Assembly (NCBI RefSeq): GCF_020520425.1
Contig: NC_079491.1
Span: forward strand, 4,885,143-4,949,142
Reading direction: 5' to 3'
Length of the DNA stretch: 64,000 nucleotides
From: Spinacia oleracea
Lineage: Eukaryota > Streptophyta > Magnoliopsida > Caryophyllales > Amaranthaceae
Positions 46,060 to 58,211 of this stretch are shown one piece after another (within the stretch, counting starts at the first letter, position 1; every line of letters starts with the position of its first letter). A program made the translations under genes and the position numbers. The notes under the pieces are model-generated. The model worked only from the letters and a program-made list of their open reading frames with translations, was not told the DNA's origin and did no database searches.

Positions 46060-48672
46060 ATGAGCAATGATCGGATTTCGCGGCTGCCGGAGCACATCAT
46101 CCACCACATTCTGTCATCTATACCCGTAAAAGATGCGGGTCGAACTTCCATTTTGTCTAAGGACTGGAAAACAGTATGCACTTCGTACAACATTTTGCCA
46201 TCTTTACATTATGATCACAATTCTTTTGCATCAGAGTTACTCCTCTCTGGTCAAGAGCCCGAAATTTTCGAAATAAGGGACAAATTCATGGATTTTGCGG
46301 ATAATAACTTGGTAAGAATAAACCATGAAAATTCACCCGTGGCAAGATTAATATTAGATGTGGTGGTAATTAGGGACGAGTTTTCACGTGTTGATCAATT
46401 AATGGATATTGTTGGAAAAACCAAGGTTGATGAATTGTGCATTTCTGTGCAAACAAAAGATTCTCGTTGGTATTCTCATTTGTATGATGATATGTCTGAG
46501 GAAGAAGACGAAGAAGATGAGTATATATGTTACGAGTTCCCGTACACGAGTGTATTGGCTTCTAAACAGTTGCAATCTCTTTCGATTACATGGTGTAAGT
46601 TCATGTGTAACAAACGTACTCTAACTATCAACGAGAATAATGTCAATGTGGGCGTGTTTTCTTCTTTGAAACAGTTGTGTTTATCGCGTGTCATGTTAAA
46701 CAACGAAGCGTTAAGCAACGTAGGAAGTTGTTGTCCATGGATTGAATTCGTAAGGTTTGAATTCTGCATTTTTTTGTTCGAATCCCTTAAACTCTCGAAA
46801 TTTCCTAACCTAAAGAAGGCTTCTATCGAGAGTGAAGAATTTAGGAGGCTACATAATGTTGACTGTATAGGAACTAAACTTGAGAGTTTTCATTGTCAAA
46901 GTGATTATTTAAAGTGGGTGATTAATCAAGATGCTTGTAGTAATATCAGAAAACTACAACTTGGTTATTTATCTGTAAATAACCCTAGTTTGTTTGAAGA
47001 TCTTTCAATTAACTACTTTTCCATTGATGGAGAAAGCAGAAATTACAGATATCAGAGGTGTAAATACGATTAAAGCGAGTAATTTTCATCTGAGGAAGTT
47101 AAAACTACATCTCAGACGTTTTAATTCAGTTAAGAAGATTTATATTGATTGTCCGAATTTGAGGGATTTTAAATATAACGGTTATGTGGTGGAGGAGTTT
47201 TATATCGACTGTCCAAAACTAAGCAACTTTTGGTATTATGAGAATTATGATGAGAAGATTCCAACGTTTACTTTCTTTGACGTGTATACTTCTTTAAAAC
47301 ATACTTCCTTCAATTTCAGCGTGTATTATATTCCTAACACGTCGTGGTTCATCGGGTTAAAGAAGTTTTTAAAACAGATAGACGTACACATAAATAATGT
47401 TTCCCTACATCTTGATGTTAGGTGTTCGAAGTTGGTACGTACGTGTAATAGTTGTTTTACATCTTTTGATCGATTTCTGAATTTTGCATCATCTGTTAAC
47501 TTGTTCATTAATTAATTGTGTTTTTTTTTTAATGGTTGATCTTGCAAGGTTGATTTTGTTCTAGATGAATTTGGAGCAACTCATGTTTCCCGACGGAATC
47601 TTCACCTAGAAGTGCAAATGCCATATGCACGTGACATAGAAAATTTAACAGCTTTGGTAGATGGCTTGATGTGGAGTACCCGTCCGACTACCTTGAGTAC
47701 ATATGGCTATTGTTATGATTTCGTTAAGGTACTTGTATCCATTTTCATTCGAGTTATTTTTCGGTTAGGTATAAATGTATAATTAAAAAAAAGTTATAAA
47801 TTTAGTCGGTATTAATAAGAAGGGGTGAGAAAAAAAAGCCAGGGGTATCCTGTTGGAACTGGAACCTGTTAGGAATCTGCAGTTCCGGAACCGGAACCTG
47901 TTATGCTGGTTTCGGTTTCAGATAACAAATTTGGGAACTTGTTGTAACAGGTTCCGGTTCCGGTTCTCAATTTTTTTTGGAACGGGTACACTGTACACAC
48001 TAATTCTTATATGGGGTACCGAAAATAAGGAACGGGACCGTATATATAAAAATGTTTTATATGCCCAAAATATAAAACAATCAAAGCTAATTTTTTTTGG
48101 AAAATATAAATATAAAATTACAACTTAAGCCCAAACCATGGAGTAGATATTTTTTCAATAAAATAGCATTATTTATTTAAATTTTTAAAATGACACGGTA
48201 ACCTGAATCGGTACCTGTTGCAACAGATTCCGGTTCTCATTTTTCAGGAACCTGATTACGGCTCCGATTTTCATTTTAAGGAACCTGTTGAAACAGGTTC
48301 CGGTTCCGATTCCTGAAATTTTAACAGGGTACCCTGTTATGCTCATCCCTATTAATATGAGTTGTTATAACTATGTATTCCCCTTTTGATATTCAGTACT
48401 TGTGTGGAAAACTAGCTGATAAGAAATCCGGAAAGGAATCATGTTGTGAGCCGCATTTATGCAGTAAATATTGGTGGCATAACATCGAAGATTTCGAAGT
48501 TAAGCACCAGAATAAAGACATGAAGGAAGAGTTGACATCTTTGCCGGAGATGTACAAGGATTTCCAACCAAGAAAATTGGGGCCTTGTTTTGAGTTTCAG
48601 TGGCGCTCAATTGAAAGAACCATAGCAATGTACCTAATCCAAATGCGTGAATCACGATCCACGACTAATTAG
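46060..48672 (+). CDS. F-box/LRR protein, three exons, one frameshift
   Basis: ATG at 46060 opens with an F-box (DRISRLPEHIIHHILSSIPV, then RTSILSKDWKTV). LRR-like segments follow (SKQLQSLSITWCKF, FSSLKQLCLSRVML, FPNLKKASIESEEF). Exon 1 runs to 47434 (donor TTG|GTACGT), exon 2 is 47549-47728, exon 3 is 48397-48672 ending with FEFQWRSIERTIAMYLI. GT-AG borders and phase 0 joints hold. Within exon 1 the frame changes by one base near 47003-47025: the first frame stops at 47073 while the second (EKAEITDIRG, CPNLRDFKYNGYVVEEFYID) continues to the donor. This is a sequence error or a recent break; otherwise the gene looks complete. Family role: SCF substrate adaptor. A TATATAG box lies near 45985. 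Intron 2 contains a hAT MITE. Confidence 0.75.
47818..48349. mobile_element. hAT-type MITE in intron 2 of F-box/LRR gene
   Basis: Flanked by an exact 8-bp repeat TATTAATA (47810-47817 and 48350-48357). The right end ATGCTCATCCC mirrors the left GGGGTGAG region imperfectly. Interior packed with inverted GGTTCCGGTTCC / GGAACCGGAACC motifs. Does not touch the splice sites. Confidence 0.75.
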
Positions 48673-49952
48673 CTAGACTTTCAGTTTGCTATTCATCTTC
48701 TTAATTAGGTGCATATAAACTTCGAAGGCTTAATTACAGAGTCGTATAATATGTATGTAGTCCTTTTCGGGCAAAAGATGATCAATAGTGCTTGTCTTCA
48801 TATAATAATGGCATTAGAAATTTTATAAACACTTTTTTGGGTGGTTGCATACTCCTCCCTTCCCGAATTACTCTACTTGATTTATTTATAAAGTTGTTCC
48901 AATTTACTTGTTCCATTTCTATAAATGACATAAATTTACTATTTTTATATAATTTCTTTCACTTAAAAGACCCAGTTGTATTCCTACTTTCTAAAGAGAT
49001 TTAACACATTTTTCACTAAATATATTATAAAAAAACCATTATCAACTGTCACTCCGTCCCTACAAGATTGTATCATTGTAATTTTTTGGTTCAAACTTTA
49101 AAAACTTTGACTATGGATTCTCATTAATCTATAAGAAATAATATGGTCATGTGGGGCCTTGTTAGATTCGTTATAATATATATTTTTAAAATATTAATTT
49201 TTTATAATTTTTTTTATGTTTGTAGAATTAGAAATATTTGCGTTTTTAATCGTGTTTTGTAGACCATGAAAATTGAAAAGTCAAATTGGACTCAAAGAGA
49301 ATCTACTCTTGTACGAAGTATGCAAGATCATAATCTATTACTACATACTAAAACACAAACCAGAAATTACACGTGTCATTTCCTGGTGAATCCTTAGTAT
49401 TTTTTCTTTTTTTTCCGAAAAGATTTCACCATATTTAAAAAAAATTATATTCCTTTTTTTAAAAAAGAAAATCATTCCTTATTAATTGATATCTTTTATC
49501 AATTTTTTTTATTTGTAATGTATGTTATTAAATATCTTTATATTATAATTTTTTTTTCAAAAAATACTAATATGGCAACATACATTTTTTATACTACGCA
49601 ATATTATTTTTTACAATTTCATTTCTGAATAATCAATCAATAATTACACTACTTTATTTTAAAATAATACCAAAAATATTACGTGTTCCTTCTTTGCGAG
49701 AGAATCTTTGTGGCAGGTAGTTCAATAACTATAACTATCAATCAATCCATCAATTACTATATACCTAAAGATACGCAAAACTCCCTCAAAAAAAAGACAG
49801 GCGAAACAATACCTGTCATGCAATACCTGCCGATTTCAAAAAAGTTGTGAAAATAGTGAACATGAAAAACTTTTTATAAAGAACTTAAAGAAACAAATAT
49901 TAGCAAATTGTTACCCTATATTAAAAGTAAATATGAGTACACTTATTTCAAG
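48673..49952. other. Intergenic, AT-rich
   Basis: No gene recognised. CACTCCGTCCCTACAAGATT near 49050 resembles a Stowaway left end, but its partner is not clear. Confidence 0.5.
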
Positions 49953-50590
49953 GAACACTAGTGGAAAAACAGTCATTTGCGTCGGCCATTTAAGCCCATT
50001 TGCGTCGCACATTGGTGCGACGCAACTGGCCGCGACGCAAATGAAAAAGTCATTTGCGTCGCACTTTTGTGCGACGCAAATTTGAGTCATTTGCGTCGCA
50101 GTTTTACTAAACAGCGACGCAAATGACTTTTTTTTTGACATCCAGAAAAAGTCATTTGTGTCTCTGTTTTACTAAACTGCGACGCAAATGACTATCCAGG
50201 ATGTCAAAAAAAAGTCATTTGTGTCGCTGTTTTGTAAAACTGCGACGCAAATAACTCAAATAATAAGGTCATTTGTGTCGCAGTTTTACTAAACTGCGAC
50301 GCAAATGACCTTATTTCTTCTTTTTTTTTTTCTTTTTTTTTATTGAGCAACTTCATATTTCATGTATCTGGATCACAGTATTATATATACATGCATAAAA
50401 AAAATAGTGGAATATAGTTGAAAATTTTGACAGAATCTCCTTTGTAATATAACACTTCCCAATAATCGGGAATTATAATACATGCACCTGTCAAATATAG
50501 TTTTACAACCCCATTAAAAGGCAATCCATCATATCATATGGTTCAACCAACATGTTGATAACGAACCTAACAAACCAATATTACAACAAA

Positions 50591-53500
50591 CTAGCTAGCT
50601 AGATTTACATCGGAATTGGTCAAAAAGTAATCAGCCCAAAATTCTTTAACCTCATTAATCTCCTCGAATGAAAAAGGCTTTGTTCTTGAATAATCCTAAA
50701 AATACACATGCAAGTATATAAATAATTAGGTCAACAATCAATAGTTATGCCTAGAGCTACTTCAATTTATTAAAGTATATCACATACCGTAGTAAGATCT
50801 TGACTATCACGATGCTTTGTAAATATATCGTACATAAAACGCATGACGTAGTAGCCACACTCTAGTGATCCCGGTTGTTGAGGACACTACATGATTAAAA
50901 AAACAACACAAGTAAATTTTATATGAAATTATACGTAGTAATTTTGAAAAACTTGACCTTTAGGTAAGTATTAAACTAATTATACATGTGCCGCAATCCA
51001 ATTCAATTTAGTTCCTTTAGATTTTTCATTTTGTGTCTTGTAAGTCCGAAAAGCCCTACACGTTTGACAAAAGGGGACTTATAGCTATATACTTTATTAT
51101 ATTTTTGTATCATGTAAATGCAAAGAATTCATAAAATACTTTACTTACAGGTTCAATTGGTTCTTAATCATCAAATTTCTCTTCTTCTGCATAGAATCAA
51201 ATATGTAGACCTGAGATTTAGCCAAGCAAATAACTAAAAGAATCCAATGCCTCCTACGTACAAACAATAAAATTATGTCGTTAGAAAAAAAATATTAACA
51301 ACAATCAACAATATAATATGAAAAATAAATTTAAAATGTTCTTACTTTTCGAAGTATGGACATAAGATGAATGACTTAGAACTGAGTGTTGCCATGGATT
51401 GCGACATGTATAATAGAACACGATTTATATCACTATACAACATGGTTTCCGAGATCATCTCCGGGCACATGAATCCCAAAGCATTGGTAGAATGATCAAA
51501 TTCATCCCACGACTCATATAAAGCCCTACATAGCTCAATAACGTTAAGACAATTGAAAATATAATAATTAGGAGAGAAAATTTAATTTAGGAAACTCACA
51601 GTATAAGAACTTGCAATATCGATATATTGAGCCATGCTCCCGAGAGAAGTTGATTGATGTCTTCAACGGCGATAATAAGTTCACGGTCGTTGTCAAAATT
51701 GAATGCCCTTTTACTAGCTTGCAACTTAACATCCTCCCCTTCTTTTAATTTAGAAACCATAGTTTTCATACAATTGCACTGAACTCCCAATTTTTGCGAG
51801 CTAAATTTGGGAAGAAATTGTTTGTTTGCCTTAGTGTTGGACCCTTTTGTCTCGCGTTGACTTTCAACCATTACCTCTTTCCCTTTAGGCTCTTTGCTTG
51901 TAGCCCTTTTCTCGTTAGGCTCTTTTCTTGCAGGCTCATTTACCTGAGTTATGAATTTCAAATAACCATATACATATTAGTGAACATAAGTGTATGATAT
52001 AATATTTTCGAGTCAAATTTGATGCATAATGATAAGTTACCTCAGGACTCGTCACAAGCGAAACCAAATTTGTTGGCCACTGAGTGAAAGTACCAAGAGC
52101 TTGTCCAAGTTTCTTTATAAATTGAGAAGGCACGGGGACTGAAGCTTCTTTATACGCGGGCTCAAATTCATCAACGCTCACCTTCACGTTATCGGCAACG
52201 AGGTTGTTATGGTGATCAAGAGTCAATTCCGGATGTATAGTACCAAAGGCAACAAAGACTTTCTCTGAGTTTATCAACAAGTATAGCCGGCAGGAGGTAG
52301 GTTCCTTTATTTGAAAAAAACAACATGTTAGAAAAATGCCATTTTCGCAACCATTTATAACCATTTATAAGTTCAATATTGAGAATGAACCTAAGGACTC
52401 ATTCAAAACCATTTATAAGTTCAATATAACCTAAATATGCAAAACTGAACAGATCAGAACTGATCTGCACAGATCAGAACTGGTCTGCACAGACCAGCAC
52501 AGATCAGAACTGATCTACACAGACCAGAACTGATCTGTGCAGACCAGTTCTGGTCTGTGCAGACCAGTTCTGGGGGATTTTGTTGGTCTGTGCAGATCAG
52601 GTAACTGGGAATAAGTTTTATTATTGATGCAAAAAACAAGTAAACATAAAAAATAAAAACAGTTGAAATAAGTTAAAAGCTAGGCAAGTAAACATAGTTA
52701 ATCAAGGAGAGGAACCTAAGGACTCATTTTCTCTCCCGATTTTCCTAAAATGAACCTAATGACTCATTTTAAACAATTTATAAGTTTAATATGATTACTA
52801 AAAGGTTGTAAGACTCATTGAAATCCATTTATGCACGGTTAAAGGTCGTTTAGGTCGTTATAGGTCATATGTAGCCTAAAATGGCATTTTCGCTCCCGAT
52901 TTTCCTAAAATGAACCTAAGGACTCATTTTAAACCATTTATAAGTTTAATATGATTACTAAAAGGTTATAAGACTCATTGAAATCCATTTATGCACGGTT
53001 AAAGGTCGTTTAGGTCGTTATAGGTCATATGTAGCCTAAAATGGCATTTTCGCTCCCGATTTTCCTAAAATGAACCTAAGGACTCATTTTAAACCATTTA
53101 TAAGTTTAATATGATTACTAAAAGGTTATAAGACTCATTGAAATCCATTTATGCACGGTTAAAGGTCGTTTGGGTCGTTATAGGTCATATGTAGCCTAAA
53201 ATGGCATTTTCGCTCCCAACTTTCTTAAAACTAATTATTTAAAAGAAACAAATAATCTTATATACCTGAATGTTTGCAAATGGATCAACACCCCCAGATT
53301 GACAACTACTAGGAACTCGAACATCCCCCGTCATATGACTCGGTATTGAGAGACCCAGCTCTTTAGCGAATGTGATGAATTTCTCCTTAACCATGACATC
53401 CATCTTTGAGTTCATCTCTTGTATTGTCTCCTCTCTAACCCTTTGGGTTACTCTTGCTTCCATTTCCATGAGATCTACATTTTCAATTGGTCGGTATCTA

Positions 53501-56500
53501 CGCCGCTCTCCGGTCCCCCACACAGCTTTGATGCCTACTGTACTACCAAGATGCCCGACTCGACTAAAGTTTATAAGTGTCAAGTACCCATGTTCATCAC
53601 TTTTGACACCGCGACTAATATCAACCCACTTGCACCGGAATAGAGGTATCTTAAATTCCTTATATTGCAACTCTAATATTTCTTCAATTACTCCATAGTA
53701 ACAATACTTCTTATCTACAAGTGTTCTATCTCTCGCACTAGCATATTCCGAAGACAAGCCCATTGCCGTAACACCACTATTTTGCATCGTCGTTTTGTCA
53801 TCTTGTCGCTTAGTGTAAAAAGAATAGCCATTAATGTCGTACCCCTCATAAGAGATGACTTGACATTTAGGACCATATGCCAACCATCTCAACGTGTCAG
53901 ATACAACCTCAGGCGTTTCGGTGATTTGATCCATCACTCGACTCTTGAACCATGTGAGGAACGAACGATTATGCTCTGTTATCAGTTGAGGACCATTTTT
54001 TGAAGGATATTGCTCTCTAAGAAACTCCATGTGCTCATCCACATATGGATGGACTTCACTAACATTTTGCACCACAAACAACTCAATCTTACTCATCATT
54101 TCTGAACCGATTGATATCCTTTTCCTGCCGATTGTACCTTGACCCCCAAGTCTCCCTTCATGTCGAGACTTTGGTACTCCAATTTCTTTCAAATTATTCA
54201 AATATTGAGCAACCCATGCGGCAACTTCCTCAGCAACGGTTCGTTTGACAATACTAGCTTCAGGTTTGGCCGGATTCATCACTCTATCTTTCAAGGTACC
54301 CATCTCTCGTTCAAAGGGATACATGTACCTCATACAAACTGGCCCACAAAGCTTAATTTCACGAACAAGATGAATAATCAAATGAGGCATCATGTCAAAG
54401 AATGATGGCGGAAAATACTTTTCAAACCGACACATGGTCTCAAGTACATCCGCCTGCAAATCATCCAGTATTGTTGGATTGATCACCTTGCTACAAATCG
54501 TGTTAAAAAAGAAACACAATCTTGTAATGGTATACCTCACTGGTGGCGGCAATATTCCTCGAATTGCAACCGGCAACAATTGTTGCATCAACACGTGACA
54601 ATCATGAGATTTTATTCCAACTAATTTCAAGTCAGACATGGACACAAGGCTACGAAAATTTGAAGAGTATCCAGCAGGGACCTTTAAGCCATGCAAAGAC
54701 TCACAAAAGCTAACTTTCTCCTTTTTAGACAAGGTGAAGCAAGCTGGGGGAAGGTACCAGCGTTTTCCCCTCTCTTGAGGTGCCAACTCGGAGCGACCCA
54801 TAGCAGCCATATCTTTTCTAACTTTAGGCCCATCCTTCGTTTTCCCTTGCATATTCAACAATGTCCCAACAATGGCATCACAAACATTCTTCTCAATATG
54901 CATTACATCCAAACAATGCCTAACTTCCAAATGTCTCCAATATGGGAGATCCCAAAGCGTAGACCTCTTCTTGTAACCACCACTTGACTGACCTTTATAA
55001 GGCTTACCAAACTCTGTCTCAATGTCTTTAACCCGTTCATAAACCTCACACGCACATAAGGGAGTAGGAGCTTCTCTCTTCTCCACTTCTCCATTAAAAG
55101 CTTTCTTCTCTTTTCGAAAGGGGTGATCTTCAGGAAGATACATCCGATAATCCATGTATACATCTTTCCCACAAAACTTTAGGCGCCTCGAGACCAAATC
55201 ATCATGACAAACTGGACATGCCTTCTTTCCCTTTACAGAATACCCTGACAAATTTCCATAAGCTGGAAAGTCATTTATCGTACAAAAAATCATGGCACGT
55301 AAAGTGAAATTGGTTTTGGTGTATGCATCAAACATCAACACCCCTTCATCCCACAACAATTTCAAATCTTCAATGAGTGGCTCTAGATACACATCTATGT
55401 CATTTCCGGGTTGTTTAGGCCCAGAGATCAAGAGAGACAACATGATGTATCTACGCTTCATGCATAACCAAGGCGGCAAATTGTATATGGTGAGAAGAAC
55501 CGGCCAAGTGCTATATTGGGTACTAAGTGTCCCAAATGGGTTCATTCCATCCGTGCAAAGACCAAGCCTAAGATTCCGAACTTCTTCACTAAAGACCTTG
55601 TACTTTCGATCAATGTTCCTCCATTGTGGAGAATCAGCAGGATGCCTCATTAACCCATCTTTCTTCCTCCCTTCGGCATGCCACCTCAAGAGTTTTGCAG
55701 TTTTCGCTTCTGAGAAAAGGCGCTTAAATCTTGGTATAATTGGAAGATACCAAAGCACCTTAGCCGGAGTAGGTTTCTTCTTAGTTGATGTTGAATTATT
55801 ATCCACGATCTTGTAACGGGACGATCCGCATCTTGGACACTCATGCAGATTTGCATACTGCTTTCGATACAACACACAATCATTTGGACATGCATGTATC
55901 TTCTCATAATCCATACCCAAAGGACAAATAAGCTTCTGGGCCTCATAGTTAGACCTTGGAAGTTTGTTTCCTTCGGGAAGATTATCGGACGTGGCCTCCA
56001 AAAACTGTGAAAAACTCTTGTTGGTCCAACCGTTTTCCACCTTTAAGTTGAAATATTTGACGACAGCACCAAGTAGAGTTTGTGTAGAACCAGGATATAA
56101 CGGTGTTGCGGAAGCTTTGATTATACTCTCATACATACGGGGACGCTCAACGAATTGATGGTCTTCCACATCATGCATCATCTCATCTATCCTATCTTTC
56201 TCCTCTTCTTCCTCACTTTCAACACCAATATCATCCTCAATTTCATTTTCATCACCATTATCACAATGATTATGCTGACTCGAGCTCGGCATACTAGAGC
56301 TTGCCCCATGATCTATGCTCTCACCATGCCATGTCCACGTCGTGTAGTTACTCTTAAAACCGCGACGAATTATGTGATCAACAATATCATCAATATCCCG
56401 ATACCCCCTTGAATTATTGCAATCACAACAAGGACATTGAATTAAACTTGATTCATGTTCTGATTGATGTTTCAAGGCAACCTTACTGAACTCTTGAATC

Positions 56501-56556
56501 CCTTGTAAGAACCTTGTAGAAAATCGTTTACTACCATACATCCAACTTCGATCCAT
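50591..56556 (-). CDS. CACTA transposase: tnp2 fused to Ulp1/C48-like protease
   Basis: Eight exons on the minus strand: 56556-53266, 52304-52041, 51943-51600, 51525-51346, 51253-51149, 51055-50986, 50886-50788 and 50695-50591. All introns are GT-AG and the joined frame is open for 1485 residues. ATG at 56556 (MDRSWMYGS). Residues 1-80 are the transposase-associated domain (CPCCDCNN); about 200-480 tnp2 (HACPNDCVLYRKQY, LGLCTDGMNPFG, KACPVCHDD); about 650-780 DUF4218 (CGPVCMRYMYPFEREMGTLK); about 950-1040 DUF4216 (YYGVIEEILELQY). Exons 2-3 give a conserved middle segment (FTQWPTNLV) and a lysine-rich linker. Exons 4-8 resemble Ulp1: HWILLVI (His), VYIFDSM (Asp), and CPQQPGSLECGYYV with Gln and Cys. 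Such fusions are known in plant CACTA elements. Intact coding suggests a recently active element. Confidence 0.9.
52446..52600. repeat. Short-unit dyad repeat in CACTA intron
   Basis: Repeated CAGATCAGAACTGATCTGCA-type units of about 20 bp (CAGACCAG, CTGGTCTG variants), each nearly palindromic, within the first intron of the transposase gene. Confidence 0.9.
52731..53217. repeat. 160-bp tandem repeat, about three copies, in CACTA intron
   Basis: The unit starting near CGCTCCCGATTTTCCTAAAA recurs at 52731, 52891 and 53051, with a partial fourth at 53211: period 160. Copies 2 and 3 are almost identical, so expansion is recent. Confidence 0.95.
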
Positions 56557-57912
56557 TTTCAACCACTAAAGAAAAAACAATATGACCAAATTTTGTCGAA
56601 GGTTAGAATATAAACTAGGATATTCATATCATTTTAAATCCATGGCTTTATAGCTTCCAACTAAACCTGCCATAACTAATAACAAGTTCCCATAACGTAC
56701 AATTCATTTCACATCACAAATTCACAAACCCAAATTTTGTAGCAAACCCAAAACATGATTTCATGTATCACCTAAATTCATTTCATAACCTAAATTCATT
56801 TCATAACCTACACAAACCATCTCATAAACCTACACAAACCCAAAACTTCATTTCATAACTTTTAATTCAACAAATCCTAAATGTAATAAACAATTAAAAT
56901 TCAACAAAACCAACTATTATAATAACATATTCCAATTCATCAAAAACTACAATTAAAATTCAACAAAACCTAAATCCTAAAATGTACCCAATTAAAATTC
57001 AACTAAATAATATCCACAATTAAAATTCAATCTTAAATTTCAATTCAAATGCATGTACAACTAAAATTCAATCATAATATCCACAATTCAAAACAAAATG
57101 CACCCTTAAAATTCAATTAAAATTTAACTAAATAATATCCACAAACTTTCAATCTTAATATCAAAATTTAAATTCAATCTTAAATGTAAACAACTAAATA
57201 AAATCCACAACACTCAATTTAAACCTAATTATTGAAAGTTTTAATATTTAAAAACAATTTAAATCGTACCTAAGAGAGGAGGGACGAACTGAGCAGGGGC
57301 GCCGGCGGAGTGGGCGGTGGCGTGGTCGGCGGCGTCACAACGACAGGCTGAGGTGGTCGGCGGCGATACAAGCAGCAGCTGCCGTGGTGGCTGGGCTGCG
57401 TTTTCAACACGAAAAAACCCGGGAGACTTGCGTTTTTCAGCAGTGAACGACGGGGATGGAACGACGAGAACGACGCAGGCCTGCCGGAGATGGAACGACG
57501 ACAGCAATGAACGACGGCAGTGAGGTCCGACGGCGGTGCAGCGCCAGTGAGGTTCAGTGTTTGGGCTTAATTTGGTTTAGGAGGGAATTGTAGAAGACTT
57601 AGGTCAGTATGTAGAGAATTGCGGGATGGAGGAGGGAAACCAAAATTAAAAATCCGAAATTTTTTTACCTCAAGTGCGTCGCAGAATTAGTAAACTGCGA
57701 CGCAGATGACTCTAATTGAGGTAAAATTTTGCGTCGCATTACTATTAATCTGCGACGCAAATGACTCTGAAAACATATTAGAGTCATTTGCGTCGCTGGT
57801 TAGTAATTATGCGACGAAATTGCTAATTTTAATGCTAATAACTGTTAATTGCGTCACATGTTTAAATGTGCGAGGCAAATATGGTGATGCAAATGATTGT
57901 TTTTCCACTAGT
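56557..57912 (-). other. CACTA 5' leader and subterminal region
   Basis: Upstream of the transposase ATG: an AT-rich stretch with repeated AATTAAAATTCAAC units (56880-57210), then a GC-rich stretch (57260-57540) that could be the promoter and first non-coding exon, then the GCGTCGCA subterminal repeats. Confidence 0.5.
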
Positions 57913-58179
57913 GGAATATAAGTTTAGATAAATTTAATTAACTCAAGGCTCTGTTTTATTCGACTTATTTTGTCTGAAGTTATATTATCTCAACTTATTT
58001 TATCTGAAATAAACTTATTTGTGTGTTAAAATGTCTGAAAAAAACATGATTTTTTTAATTATTTATTTAGGGAAAATTAAATCAATTAGTGTTGATGAAC
58101 TCATTTACGAAATATATTTTATTAAATTTTCTGTAAATAATTATTAAAAAGTATTACATAAAAATATTTACGGAGTAGT

Positions 58180-58211
58180 AATAATCGTGCGTTGCACGGA
58201 TATTAAACTAA
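58180..58211 (+). mobile_element. Helitron 3' terminus (5' end not found)
   Basis: CGTGCGTTGCACGG hairpin-like sequence followed by ATATTAAACTAA and then T: a CTRR-type Helitron end. The element body would lie to the left, between the CACTA and here, but no TC start was identified. Confidence 0.5.

Larger units (their letters stand above)
49956..57913 (-). mobile_element. Complete CACTA (En/Spm) transposon, 7958 bp
   Basis: Ends CACTAGTGGAAAAACAGTCA and, inverted, TGATTGTTTTTCCACTAGTG, flanked by the 3-bp TSD GAA (49953-49955, 57914-57916). Subterminal regions (49975-50310 and 57670-57880) hold many inverted copies of TCATTTGCGTCGCA / TGCGACGCAAATGA, the presumed transposase-binding sites. 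One gene fills the interior on the minus strand (50591-56556). A GC-rich leader lies at about 57260-57540. No second (TNPA-like) gene was recognised. Confidence 0.95.

Noticed and set aside
49050-49290. Stowaway MITE starting CTCCGTCCCTACAAG
   Set aside because: Only the left end is convincing; no inverted partner with TA was found by eye.
53372-55946. Many 60-170-codon open frames opposite or inside the CACTA gene
   Set aside because: They are shadows of the long transposase exon, which alone shows family motifs.
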